Made by a program: the position numbers and the translations under genes. From Pseudomonadota bacterium (lineage in GTDB: Bacteria > Pseudomonadota > Alphaproteobacteria > Caulobacterales > Caulobacteraceae): a stretch of 37,424 bases of DNA. Of the stretch, positions 7,813-16,351 are shown one piece after another (positions within the stretch are counted from its first letter, which is position 1; each line of letters starts with the position of its first letter). The notes under the pieces were generated by a model that ran no database searches, was not told where the DNA came from, and worked only from the letters and a program-made list of their open reading frames with translations. Where the stretch lies: NCBI GenBank assembly GCA_023451375.1, contig JAEXZS010000080.1, forward strand, positions 1 through 37,424, given 5' to 3'.

Positions 7813-8025
7813 TTACATCGAAGTGGCCTTCAAGGGCGAGCGCGCCTGCCGGGTTTCGAAGCGTCGCAGGAAGCGCCGGAAGAACTCCGCCTCCTCGCGG
7901 GCGATATCCGGATGTGAAGACTGGCCGGAGGCGGCCTCGTCCCCATGTGGATCAAGTACGCGCCAACTCCACACGGTCTGAGACGACTGCTGCAGAACGA
8001 CTGCGAATTCCGTGGAATGCCTCAT
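7813..8025 (-). CDS. small hypothetical protein (70 aa)
   Basis: ATG at 8025 gives a 70-residue soluble protein with a compact order: a strand-like start (FAVVLQQ), VWSWRVLDPHGDEAASG, then an Ala/Glu/Arg helix (REEAEFFRRFLRRFE). The W-x-W-x-V...G pattern is common in short conserved hypothetical proteins of alphaproteobacteria, but I cannot name a family. A 15-codon extension to 8070 is possible. The 234 bp between it and lysA hold nothing I can recognise. Confidence 0.45.
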   Translation of the reverse strand: MRHSTEFAVVLQQSSQTVWSWRVLDPHGDEAASGQSSHPDIAREEAEFFRRFLRRFETRQARSPLKATSM

Positions 8026-8125
8026 GGTTGACCCTCGTGCCGCTTTGGGATGAGGCGAAGGCCTGTGCAAGATTCTGGCCTCGCACCGGCCGGCTGCTCC
8101 CGCGGCTGGCGCTTGGCGGCAGAAG

Positions 8126-9202
8126 TTAGCGGATACTGTCGTTGGGTGCGAAAAGTCTCGTCAAGGCTGAAGGTTCCGGTCCACCAGGTGAAGCCTGCGG
8201 GGCCTGGACCGCCTGCGCGCCCGCGCGTTCGGATGCCCCGAGCAGACCGAGCGGCGGTCGATAGAGCCACACCCACCCAAGCCGCTGTGTGATCCACACG
8301 AGCAAGAGCGACATCGCCAGAACCGCGATAGTTCCCGCGAAAGGGAGCCACGCGCTCGTCGGCGTCGCGCCCTCCGGGCTCCAGAACGCTCTGACGGCGA
8401 CGAGCACGACGGAATGCAGCAGATAGACCCCCAGGCTGGCGCGCCCGAAACTCTGAACGAGACGACCAAGCCAAGGCAGGCTTGCTACGACCGAGGCGCC
8501 AGCAACGCCAACGGGCGCAGCCAGCACGGAGAGCGCCGCCTGGAGGAGACCGAGCGCCGGCTGCGACTCGACACTGCGCGCCGCTAGAAGGCTGGCGGCG
8601 GCGAAGATCGCACCGCCGGAGAGGAGCACCAGAAGCCTACGTCGCTCAAGCAGAGCGTCTCCGCGCGCGGCCGCCAGGCCAAGCAGAAAAAAAGGAAGAA
8701 ACTTCAGAAGATTGTCATAGACGAAGCTCTGGAAAGCGAGGACGCCGGTGAAGGACAACACGGCAACGGCGGACGCCACCATGACGGCCGGCCAGCGGAG
8801 CCGGCTCGGGATCAGGGCCGCCACGCCAGTGTAGGCGATTAGGGCCCACAGAAACCACAGCGGCGTCCTGGGATCGACCACGTACTCCAGAAGCCTGGGC
8901 TGAGGCGCGTCGCCGTGCAGAGCGAGCGCTCCCCAGCTCAACACCGACCACACTACAAAGACGTAGGCTAAGCCGACCAGCCGAACGCCGACACGGGCTT
9001 TCCCGCAGCCGCTCAGTAGCCTTCGGCTGAAGTGCCCCGCTACGAGAAAGAAGAGCGCCATTGGGAATGGCCCGAAGACGTTGATGAGCGCCCAGGCGCT
9101 CCAGTGGACCGGCCCAGCGCGGGCGAGTTCAAGCGTGACATGGAAAAACACCACCGTGATGATGGCCATCCCTCGCGCGGCATCCGCCCACGGCTTGCGC
9201 AT
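8126..9202 (-). CDS. acyltransferase family 3 membrane protein
   Basis: A 358-residue multi-spanning protein starting MRKPWADAARGMAIITVVFFHV. The D-x-x-R-G motif and helix-borne His are as in acyltransferase 3 proteins, and a late helix has SLGVYLLHSVVLV. ATG 9202 is chosen because GGGGGAGG precedes it by a few bases and the family begins there; the open frame extends upstream without homology. Likely role: transfer of acetyl or succinyl groups to a sugar at the inner membrane. It differs clearly in sequence from the acyltransferase at 44-1135. Its closeness to the exopolysaccharide genes suggests decoration of that polymer, which is inference. Confidence 0.85.
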   Translation of the reverse strand: MRKPWADAARGMAIITVVFFHVTLELARAGPVHWSAWALINVFGPFPMALFFLVAGHFSRRLLSGCGKARVGVRLVGLAYVFVVWSVLSWGALALHGDAPQPRLLEYVVDPRTPLWFLWALIAYTGVAALIPSRLRWPAVMVASAVAVLSFTGVLAFQSFVYDNLLKFLPFFLLGLAAARGDALLERRRLLVLLSGGAIFAAASLLAARSVESQPALGLLQAALSVLAAPVGVAGASVVASLPWLGRLVQSFGRASLGVYLLHSVVLVAVRAFWSPEGATPTSAWLPFAGTIAVLAMSLLLVWITQRLGWVWLYRPPLGLLGASERAGAQAVQAPQASPGGPEPSALTRLFAPNDSIR

Positions 9203-9576
9203 TTCGCCTCCCCCGGCTCCGCTCGAGCCCCGACGCGCATTAAGCAATAAGCGCGCCAGAGTCGCCACCGGCCGGTGGCCCGCCGCTCCCTCAGTACTGA
9301 CCGGTCGACGCGCCCCATCGCGCATTGGCGCAAACCTGTCCCAAAATACGACAGCGGCGATAAGCTGTCCCCAGAATTGAGCAGGAGCCGCCCGCGTTCA
9401 CCATGTCGGCGCGCCCCGCGGGACAAACTGTCAGATAGTCTCCCCGTGGTCGTCGGGGCGCTCTCTCCCTCCGCCGGCCGGGCGGCCCGTTCGGAACAGC
9501 AGCCTCGGGCCGCCCACCCCAAGATCGCCGGCGTCCAAGAATCTGCGCCCGCTTATCCGCCTCGCCCACCTGCGGA
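9203..9576. other. intergenic region with repeated CTGTCCC sites
   Basis: 374 bp between VanZ-like and acyltransferase genes with no convincing gene. CTGTCCC occurs at 9336-9342 and 9365-9371, with ACAG-containing CGACAG between at 9349-9354, giving overlapping direct and inverted half-sites. This could be a regulator site upstream of the acyltransferase. No clear promoter was identified. Confidence 0.3.
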
Positions 9577-10029
9577 TCAGCGCCAACCCTCGCCCGCCGC
9601 GTCTTCGGTGGGCCGCTCCTGGGGCGCAAACCCGCGAGACGGGCTCTGGCGGCGGCGATCGCGCTCACGAATGGCGGTGAAGCTGAGGTAGGGTCGGCGG
9701 CGTACTGCGTCGCGGAAGCGCTCGATTAGAATCGGGGCGGTGGCTGCGCCCACGCCGACGCCGTCGGCGAGCAAATCCGAAAGTGAGAGCGTGCGACCGA
9801 CCAGTGCCTGAGCCAACTCGATGAAGAGCCCGAGCGCCAGCATACCCACCGCCAGATCGGTTCTCCGGGTCCGCGGCGCAACGGCAAACGCCAGAAGGGT
9901 GAGGCCGTAGAACGCGACCGCGTGCGCCAGGCCGTCAGAGAAGCCGAAGCGCGCTTCCAATCCCTCGAACGGCCCAAGCGTCAGAATGAGCAGGGCGAAC
10001 ACCGCGAACACGGTCGCAGCTCTCAGCAT
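9577..10029 (-). CDS. VanZ-like small membrane protein
   Basis: About 150 residues with four hydrophobic helices, ending in a basic tail. The block FSDGLAHAVAFYGLTLLAF followed by IELAQALVGRTLSLSDLLAD is characteristic of VanZ-like proteins (conserved H-x-x-x-Y/F, E-x-x-Q, and S-x-x-D-x-x-x-N/D). The biochemical role of the family is poorly defined; members are often found near exopolysaccharide genes. I use ATG 10029; a TTG nine codons upstream (10056) would add MLTPHRTLQ. Confidence 0.75.
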   Translation of the reverse strand: MLRAATVFAVFALLILTLGPFEGLEARFGFSDGLAHAVAFYGLTLLAFAVAPRTRRTDLAVGMLALGLFIELAQALVGRTLSLSDLLADGVGVGAATAPILIERFRDAVRRRPYLSFTAIRERDRRRQSPSRGFAPQERPTEDAAGEGWR

Positions 10030-10160
10030 CTGTAAGGTGCGGTGGGGGGTCAGCAAGGCCTGTCTCGCGGTTGCGAGAGAAGCCGTAGACGCGGAGCTTA
10101 CAAGGCGGAGTGAAGCGACGTTGTCAACGCCCGTAAACCAAGAGTAGTCGGCATCGATGG

Positions 10161-10382
10161 TCAGAACCCGGGCGTGCTCCGCCTACGATAGCTGCGGCGG
10201 CGCCTCAAGCTGCGGCGCAGCGGGGAGAACGGCGACCGCCACCCCAGCCGGCGCTGAATGGACGGCCAGATCAGCCAGGCGGCGACAACGGCGCAGAAGA
10301 GCAAGGCCAGCGAGATCAAGGGACGCTCCAGGGATCTATCCCCCACCTGACACACACATTGCGGCCAGGTTGCGGCGCACAA
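10161..10382 (-). CDS. possible small single-span membrane protein
   Basis: A 73-residue frame with one hydrophobic helix (PLISLALLFCAVVAAWLIW) followed by a strongly basic Arg-rich tail. The topology is plausible for a small inner-membrane protein, but the Arg-rich end could be an artefact of GC-rich sequence. No family is recognised. It is divergent from the small gene at 10494. Confidence 0.35.
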   Translation of the reverse strand: MCAATWPQCVCQVGDRSLERPLISLALLFCAVVAAWLIWPSIQRRLGWRSPFSPLRRSLRRRRSYRRRSTPGF

Positions 10383-10493
10383 TGAGGAGGCTCACCCGGC
10401 CGCGTCAAAGGCTTTCCGGAACTCTGCGTATTTGAGACTGTTCAAGACTCACCTAGCCTCCAGGCAACACGCGAAAAACACGGGAGGGCAACG

Positions 10494-10640
10494 ATGCAAG
10501 ACCACACTACTGACCCGCTTCCGCTAGCCTGTCGCGGGCTCCTTGCCGGTAGACCCCTGGTCTTCTGGAGCCTGATCGCGGGTAACCTCGCCATCTGGCT
10601 TACGCTGGTCGCGCTAGTCCGTCGCCTTCTCGGGCACTGA
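10494..10640 (+). CDS. small membrane protein (48 aa)
   Basis: ATG at 10494 preceded by CGGGAGGGC at a good distance, ending TGA 10638-10640. The product has a short polar start (MQDHTTDPLPLACRGL), one transmembrane helix (FWSLIAGNLAIWLTLVALV) and a short basic end (RRLLGH). The good ribosome binding site and clean topology support a real gene. Function unknown. Confidence 0.5.
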   Translation: MQDHTTDPLPLACRGLLAGRPLVFWSLIAGNLAIWLTLVALVRRLLGH

Positions 10641-10643
10641 GGC

Positions 10644-11375
10644 TCAGTCGCCCCAGGGCGCCGCTCGGTATCCGTGAAGACGCATGGTCAGGCGTTCCCC
10701 GGACCGAAGCGGCGACCAGCGGCCAGCCCAACCCGAATCGAGATCGTTAGCCACCCAAAGGTCGAAATAAGGTTTCTGGGGCGTAGACGGAAACCCTCGC
10801 GGTGCATCGTCCGGCCGCACCTCCGCGATCTCGCGTCCGTTGACGAAGACGATGCGCTCGCTGGCCACGCAGCCGATGCCGAAGCGGTCCTGGCAAATCC
10901 CCGTCGAGCACCCGTCAAGACCACACTGCGGTATGGGGCCCGTCAACAGCGCTCCAGACCGTGAGCTGGACCCCATGCGACCGACCGCTTCGAAGTCGAC
11001 CTCGTCTAAGGCTTCGGCGTTCAGGACCAGAGGGCGGCCGGGATGAGCGCGTTTCGCATGGGGGAGTTGTTCACATCCACCTCCCACAGCGCGGGCGACG
11101 CGCGGCGGCGGCATCGGTCTGCACCTGTCCTGACGACTTTCCCGCTCACGGACAGCATGAGCGCGCGGTCACCGAACGACGCATAGGCTGCGCGCCAGTC
11201 ATACCCGCCGAGCTTCGGCTCTACCATCGCGACGGCGCAAGGGGAGTGGACCAGTCCCACAACAGAGGGCGATGCCGGCGAAGTTAGGCAGATGCACCGG
11301 TGGCGGCTGAGCCTTGGCCGTCATCATTCCCGCGGCCGCGCCTGGGACTGCGCAGAACAGCAGGGTCCTTCAGCA
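10644..11375 (-). pseudogene. probable frameshifted hypothetical secreted protein
   Basis: Three successive minus-strand frames give protein-like segments that fit end to end: a signal-like LLFCAVPGAAAGMMTAKAQP (about 11375 down), then WRAAYASFGDRALMLSVSGKVV up to MRNALIPAAL, then LVLNAEALDEVDFEAVGR to the stop at 10644. The switch from the second to the third frame falls near 11030. The last segment contains PQCGLDGCSTGICQDRFGIGC and is 150 or so residues long. No family is recognised. The frame changes could be decay or sequencing error; alternatively only the last ORF (10644-11114) is real. Confidence 0.35.
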
Positions 11376-11406
11376 TAAGCGCCGTCCTCGTCTCCGCACG
11401 CCAAGC

Positions 11407-12060
11407 TCAGTAGGAGCCCCGCGACTGCAATACGGCGGGCACGGTCGCCGCCATGATCATCAGGTTGCGGGTTAGACTGCGGCGCCGCGCGTACAGGACA
11501 TCGCAGGCGATCCTCCGCCGATAGGACACGTCGTTGCGCCCGCTCACCTGCCACACGCCGGTGATTCCGGGACGGACCGTCAGATAATGCTTCAAATAGG
11601 GGCCGTATCGGGACGTTTCCGCCAGGACAATCGGGCGCGGGCCGACCAAGCTCATGTCACCGGCGATGACGTTGATCAGCTGCGGCAGCTCATCCAAGCT
11701 GGTCCGTCGGATGAAGCGACCGAATGGCGTGACGCGGGGGTCATTCCGCAGCTTGTGATCGGTCTCCCATTCCCGGCGGGCGGCAGGATCATTTTCCAGC
11801 AAGCGCTCCAGCCGCTCGGCGGCGTCGGGGACCATCGAGCGAAACTTGAGACAATGAAAGACGCGCCCGCCGCGCCCGATTCGCTGCTGCCGGTAGATCG
11901 GCGCTCCGCCATCGTTGAGCATGACGGCTATGGTCAGCACGAGCAGAAGCGGAGCAATAAAAACAAGCGCGGCTGTTGCGACCAGCACATCAAGAATGCG
12001 CATCCAGTCAACGCCATGGTCAAGCTTCCCGGCTCCACCCGCGGAAGCGCCATGAGGCAT
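11407..12060 (-). CDS. undecaprenyl-phosphate sugar phosphotransferase (priming)
   Basis: Bacterial sugar transferase domain protein (PssY/WbaP C-terminal type). One N-terminal hydrophobic segment (MRILDVLVATAALVFIAPLL) is followed by the conserved blocks QQRIGRGGRVFHCLKFRSM, RVTPFGRFIRRTSLDELPQL, GDMSLVGPRP and RPGITGVWQVSGRN. These enzymes move a sugar-1-phosphate from a UDP-sugar to undecaprenyl phosphate at the inner membrane, the first step of repeat-unit synthesis. The start is uncertain: I use ATG 12060, but the frame stays open to 12234. It is divergent from a close paralogue at 12309. Confidence 0.88.
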   Translation of the reverse strand: MPHGASAGGAGKLDHGVDWMRILDVLVATAALVFIAPLLLVLTIAVMLNDGGAPIYRQQRIGRGGRVFHCLKFRSMVPDAAERLERLLENDPAARREWETDHKLRNDPRVTPFGRFIRRTSLDELPQLINVIAGDMSLVGPRPIVLAETSRYGPYLKHYLTVRPGITGVWQVSGRNDVSYRRRIACDVLYARRRSLTRNLMIMAATVPAVLQSRGSY

Positions 12061-12308
12061 GACAGGAGAACCAGCGAGGGAGCGTGAAGTCACGGCAGGC
12101 TCCAGCCAGGCCACAGGGCCTGTCACCAATACTGAGATGGGATCGCGGAAGTCTTGGAAGGACTTTCGCATTGCAGTGCAACATAGTCCAGCGGTTTTTC
12201 CAAAGGACCGAAGACTGTGTCGCCGGAGCCGCATCCGGCGCGATTCGGGCCAGAAGGTGGCAAGAGGCTTGCAAAGCGGAGGGCTTCAAGGCCAAAAGTT
12301 AACGAAGA

Positions 12309-12998
12309 ATGAACACAATGGCGCAAATCGGCACACACACCTTCCCGGCCCGTGGATTTCCACGGCGACGCGCGGGCCTGCCCCGTCGGCCAGTCGAGAC
12401 GCCGCGCGCCTTCGAAGTGATCGTGGCCGCGCTGGCGCTCGTTTTCCTGCTCCCCCTTCTTCTGCTGGTCGCGCTGAGCATCTGGTTGGGCGACGGCGGG
12501 CCCCCCTTGTTTCGTCATACGCGTCTCGGCCAGGGCGGCCGCAGCTTCGGCTGTCTCAAGTTCCGCACCATGGTGACCGACGCCGAGCTGCGGCTGGCCG
12601 AACTGCTGCAGAGGGACCTGGCCGCTCGCGCCGAATGGGAGGCCACGCAGAAGCTCTCAAAGGACCCGCGCGTCACCCCGCTCGGTCGTTTCCTGCGCGC
12701 CAGCAGCGTCGACGAGCTGCCGCAGCTGATCAACGTGATTCGCGGCGAGATGAGCCTAGTCGGCCCCCGCCCAATCGTCGACGCCGAGCGCCCCTTCTAC
12801 GGTAGGCGTTTCGAAGCCTATGCCCGGGTCCGCCCCGGAATCTCGGGCCTCTGGCAGATCAGCGGGCGAAGCGACACGAGCTACCGCCGCCGCGTGGCGT
12901 GCGACGTCGTCTATGTCCGCCGCCGCGGCCTGGCGACGGACCTGAAGGTATTGGTCCTAACTATACCGGCCGTGCTGGCGGCGCGTGGGGCGCGTTGA
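12309..12998 (+). CDS. second undecaprenyl-phosphate sugar phosphotransferase
   Basis: A 229-residue paralogue of the divergent gene at 11407. It has the same layout: a hydrophobic segment (VIVAALALVFLLPLLLLVAL), then RLGQGGRSFGCLKFRTM, RVTPLGRFLRASSVDELPQL, GEMSLVGPRP and RPGISGLWQISGRSD. It probably attaches the first sugar of a repeat unit to undecaprenyl phosphate. Two priming enzymes in one locus may mean redundancy, as described for C. crescentus PssY/PssZ/HfsE, or two different products. The approximately 250 bp between the two genes should hold both promoters. Confidence 0.9.
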   Translation: MNTMAQIGTHTFPARGFPRRRAGLPRRPVETPRAFEVIVAALALVFLLPLLLLVALSIWLGDGGPPLFRHTRLGQGGRSFGCLKFRTMVTDAELRLAELLQRDLAARAEWEATQKLSKDPRVTPLGRFLRASSVDELPQLINVIRGEMSLVGPRPIVDAERPFYGRRFEAYARVRPGISGLWQISGRSDTSYRRRVACDVVYVRRRGLATDLKVLVLTIPAVLAARGAR

Positions 12999-13062
12999 GC
13001 ATTGCGGGCTGCCCCTGATCTGCTAGGTCAGCGGCCACCGACTCTCTGTCCGGAACTCCATC

Positions 13063-13947
13063 ATGCAGACCTCCAGCGCGCCCGTCGTCGACGTCTGCAT
13101 ATGCACCTACCGACGCCCGAGCCTGGCTGATACGCTGCGGTCCATCGACAGTCAGGCTGGTCTGCCGCCGGGGGCAGTACGCATTATCGTCGCCGACAAC
13201 GACGAGACGCCCAGCGCCCGACAATTAATCGACGGCGTTGGGCCGCTTCGATGGCCGGTCGTGTACCTCCATGCACCGGCGCGTAATATCTCAGTAGCGC
13301 GAAACGCCTGCCTTGACGCGGCCGAGGCGCCCTTTATCGCCTGGATCGACGACGACGAGGCCGCCGATCCCGACTGGCTGGCCGCTCTGCTCGCCGGCAT
13401 CGGACCGGACGCGGCGGCGTTCGGCCCCGTCGCCGCCGTCTATCCGCCCTCAACCCCGGCCTGGATCCGGGCGGCCGATCTGCATTCGATCCGCCCTGTC
13501 GTGACTAGGAACGGTGTCGTCACAGGCTATACCTCAAACGCGCTGGTGCGTCGTTCCGCTATAGGCACGGAGCGGTTTCTAGTAGGCCTTGGCAGGTCAG
13601 GGGGCGAGGACACCGAATTCTTCTCCCGTCTGCATCGGCAGGGCGCCCGGTTTAGACCAGTCTCCGACGCAGTCGTGCGGGAACCTACAGCAAGCGACCG
13701 CCTGTCCCTGGCTTGGCTGGCGCGGCGCGCCTATCGCGCCGGTCAGACACACGCGCGCGGCTACATCGCCGCCGGCCGACGGTTGCCCGGTCTGGCCGCG
13801 GCCTCGACCAAGGCCGTCGTCTGCCTGGCCGCCTGCGGGCTTTTTGTTTTCGACGGGATCAGGCGACGCAAGGCCTGGGTGCGGGCGGCGCTACACCGCG
13901 GCGTCGTGTCGCGGCTCCTGGGCGCCCGGGACCTTCAGCTCTACTGA
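13063..13947 (+). CDS. glycosyltransferase family 2 (ExoM-like)
   Basis: A 294-residue GT-A fold enzyme. The N-terminal Rossmann-like start is VVDVCICTYRRPSLADTL, the nucleotide-sugar and metal-binding DxD-type motif is WIDDDEAADPDW, and an acceptor-side GEDTEFFSRL lies near residue 185. A hydrophobic segment near the C-terminus (STKAVVCLAACGLFVF) suggests membrane association. The order of motifs resembles succinoglycan glucosyltransferase ExoM. It adds one sugar to the lipid-linked repeat unit at the cytoplasmic face. Its 3' end overlaps the convergent polymerase gene by 57 bp. Confidence 0.85.
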   Translation: MQTSSAPVVDVCICTYRRPSLADTLRSIDSQAGLPPGAVRIIVADNDETPSARQLIDGVGPLRWPVVYLHAPARNISVARNACLDAAEAPFIAWIDDDEAADPDWLAALLAGIGPDAAAFGPVAAVYPPSTPAWIRAADLHSIRPVVTRNGVVTGYTSNALVRRSAIGTERFLVGLGRSGGEDTEFFSRLHRQGARFRPVSDAVVREPTASDRLSLAWLARRAYRAGQTHARGYIAAGRRLPGLAAASTKAVVCLAACGLFVFDGIRRRKAWVRAALHRGVVSRLLGARDLQLY

Positions 13948-15207
13948 GCGGGTCCGGACCGCCGGCGCCGCGGCGGCCACCGGCGCGGCGAGGTATCCCA
14001 TGCTGGCGACGATGACAACGATGATCGTACTCGAGCTGAACGGACCGAACACATATTCGAAATAGCCGCGTATGGCGAACACCAGCCCCATGGCGGCGAA
14101 AAAGAGCGTGGCCGCGTTGGTCCGGGGCCCCATCGCGCGGAGGACCGTCCGTAGAAGCCCTACGCCGAGCGCCAGGATGATCAGAATGGCTCCAACCCAG
14201 CCAAAATCGACCAGCCACTCCCGGTATGAGTTGTGAAAGCTGAAGCCCTCGCCGGACTGGAGTTTGGCCCAGCGAAGAAGGCCGATGGTGTCGGCGCCAT
14301 GACCAAGCCAAGTAGAGCGATAGCCGTGGCCGAGGAGCGGCTGCTGGGCGATCAGGCGGTCGGCGTGGGCCCAGAGATAGTCCCGTCCGGTCAGGCCCGG
14401 GTCCTTGTTCAGCACATCAACCACGAGATATTCCCAGAGAGCCGCAAGATCCGCGCGGATAATCCACAGCGGGGCCGCCAGCACAATGATGGTCAGCGCG
14501 AGCAGAAATTTGGCTGAGGCGGAGAGCTTGGAACCGACGAGAAGAACTCCGAACGCGCCGAAGAAAATCACCGCGCCCAGCACCGCCCCAGCGGAGAAGG
14601 CCATCAGCAGGTAAAGCGCCGCTAACAGCGCCACGGGGATGGCGGCGAAGCGCATAAAGCGCGGCTGATCCCGGCCAAACGCCATCGCCGCGCCCGCCGC
14701 TAAAAGGATGAAGCAAAGCGTGCCCATCTCGTTCTTCGAGCCAAGAAGGCCGATTAGCACAGGACCGCTCGCCGACATGCCTTGGCGCCCGGAAAGTATG
14801 CTCAGCACCAGCACCACCGCGCAGGCGATGAAGAGTCCGCGGACGAGCTGCGCGGGCCGGCAGGCCACAGCGGCCACGGCGGCAATGACAAGCGTGACGA
14901 ACAGCTGCAGGCCGTAGCGCGCGCTGACCTGCGGCTCGCTTGACCAAACAGCAGACATCAGCGCCAGGAGGCCGATCAGCAGCAACGGCCATAAGCGGAC
15001 AAGCCGCAGCAGCCGCGCTGGATAAAGCGCAGCGAGTGCCGCGCCTCCGCTAAGCACCATCAGCGGCGCCAGTGGCCCGAGCAGGCCAAGCCACATCCCC
15101 AGCATCAGCCAGACAACCGCGGCTTCGGCGAGGAAGTTGGCCGGCAGGGCTGGGAGACGGGCCCCGGCGCGGCGGCTTGCAATTGGTGGTGACACTGATA
15201 CGGCCAT
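13891..15207 (-). CDS. O-antigen ligase / Wzy-type polymerase
   Basis: About 438 residues with ten or more hydrophobic helices and a long periplasmic loop containing the O-antigen-ligase-family stretch (GRDYLWAHADRLIAQQPLLG, then SFHNSYREWLVDFG). The H-N-S-Y/F segment with the preceding Arg and Gly residues is typical of Wzy_C proteins such as ExoQ. Role: polymerising or ligating undecaprenyl-linked repeat units in the periplasm. The start ATG 15205-15207 overlaps an ATG of the divergent glycosyltransferase frame. A longer frame to 15321 exists but adds a non-family N-terminus. Confidence 0.88.
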   Translation of the reverse strand: MAVSVSPPIASRRAGARLPALPANFLAEAAVVWLMLGMWLGLLGPLAPLMVLSGGAALAALYPARLLRLVRLWPLLLIGLLALMSAVWSSEPQVSARYGLQLFVTLVIAAVAAVACRPAQLVRGLFIACAVVLVLSILSGRQGMSASGPVLIGLLGSKNEMGTLCFILLAAGAAMAFGRDQPRFMRFAAIPVALLAALYLLMAFSAGAVLGAVIFFGAFGVLLVGSKLSASAKFLLALTIIVLAAPLWIIRADLAALWEYLVVDVLNKDPGLTGRDYLWAHADRLIAQQPLLGHGYRSTWLGHGADTIGLLRWAKLQSGEGFSFHNSYREWLVDFGWVGAILIILALGVGLLRTVLRAMGPRTNAATLFFAAMGLVFAIRGYFEYVFGPFSSSTIIVVIVASMGYLAAPVAAAAPAVRTRSVELKVPGAQEPRHDAAV

Positions 15208-15259
15208 GGTTGAGAGCGCCCGGAGCCGGCGGGTCCCCCGGCGCATGGACCCTAGCAGA

Positions 15260-16216
15260 ATGACGCAGCCTCGCGAACACGTCCGGACGCCTCGAGTCTC
15301 CATCGTCATGGCCGCCTTCAATGTGGCGCCCTACCTGGATGAGACTCTGCAAACGATCCGGGGGCAGTCCCTGAGCGATTTCGAAGTGCTCATCGTTGAC
15401 GACCGCTCGACCGACGGCACCGCCGACATTGCGCGCCGCCACGCCAGCGAAGACGATCGGCTCCACTGCCTCGTGGGCGAAGGCCGCGGCCCCGCCGCAG
15501 CGCGGAACCTGGCCATCGCACAGGCGCGCGGGCGCTGGATCGCCATCATCGACGCGGACGATCTTATCGACCTTGCTCGGCTGGAGACCCTAGCGGATTA
15601 CGCCGAGACACAGGGCTGCGACGCCGTCGCGGACAACATGACGGCCTTCTACGAAGACGACGGCAGCCGGGATCATCTTTGGATCCCTAAGAACCACTGG
15701 CCAGCGCCGCGTTCTCTGACTTTCCGGGACCTGATGATGGGCGGTCTGGGGCGGCCGCCTGCACCCGAACTCGGATACCTGAAGCCTTTGCTGGACCGTC
15801 GCCGGCTCATCGGCCTCGGGAAGGCCTATCGCGAAGACCTCCTGATCGGCGAGGATTTCGATCTAATGGCCCGTTGGACGGTGGCGGGTTTCAGCTATCA
15901 CTACCTGCCTCAAGCGCTCTACGCTTACCGTCGGCGGACAACGTCCCTGTCATACCGGCTCACCGCCGCGCAGGTGGCGCAGATGCTTGGCGCCCTCAAG
16001 AGCCTTGAGCCGATGGAGTCCGCCGACCGAGCCGCGCTCGAGGATCGCCGGAGGGAGCTGAGCAATGTAGGACGCTACCTCCGCCTGGTGGACCGGCTAA
16101 AGCGTGGCGATCCGACGGCGGTGATCGGAACTTTGGTCCGCGCCGACAGCCGCAGACGGCTGGCAAAGTCGGTGCACGAGGGTTTTGCGCGCCGAATGCG
16201 GCGAAGCCCCGCCTGA
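15260..16216 (+). CDS. glycosyltransferase family 2 (ExoO-like)
   Basis: A GT-A glycosyltransferase with VSIVMAAFNVAPYLDETL, VLIVDDRSTDGTADIA, GPAAARNLAIAQARGRW and the DxD motif IDADDLID. Later come GYLKPLLDRRRL and LIGEDFDLMARW, where the E-D pair is in the catalytic-base position. The pattern resembles ExoO/ExoU of succinoglycan synthesis. It is related to the gene at 25255-26259, which shares the G-x-x-K-P-L-x and L-x-x-GEDF blocks. The start could be 15206, 15245 or 15260; I chose the ATG nearest the conserved domain. The 135 bp after it hold no gene I recognise. Confidence 0.85.
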   Translation: MTQPREHVRTPRVSIVMAAFNVAPYLDETLQTIRGQSLSDFEVLIVDDRSTDGTADIARRHASEDDRLHCLVGEGRGPAAARNLAIAQARGRWIAIIDADDLIDLARLETLADYAETQGCDAVADNMTAFYEDDGSRDHLWIPKNHWPAPRSLTFRDLMMGGLGRPPAPELGYLKPLLDRRRLIGLGKAYREDLLIGEDFDLMARWTVAGFSYHYLPQALYAYRRRTTSLSYRLTAAQVAQMLGALKSLEPMESADRAALEDRRRELSNVGRYLRLVDRLKRGDPTAVIGTLVRADSRRRLAKSVHEGFARRMRRSPA

Positions 16217-16351
16217 TCAGAGCACGGCACGCCGAGTGCGGTGATCCGTGCACAATACTTGGTCGCAGGCAGCGCAGCAGCTCGACCTTATGACAGGCAG
16301 CGGTCCGGACGTGCACTAGGCCAGGCACGATGTGTTCGCCGGATCCGAGGG

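Noticed and set aside
7593..8129. 178-codon plus-strand frame after lysA
   Set aside because: No motif or ribosome binding site, and the opposite strand holds a more protein-like small ORF.
9040..9522. 160-codon minus-strand frame upstream of the acyltransferase
   Set aside because: A shadow frame overlapping the acyltransferase N-terminus; Arg/Ser/Gly-rich with no recognisable domain.
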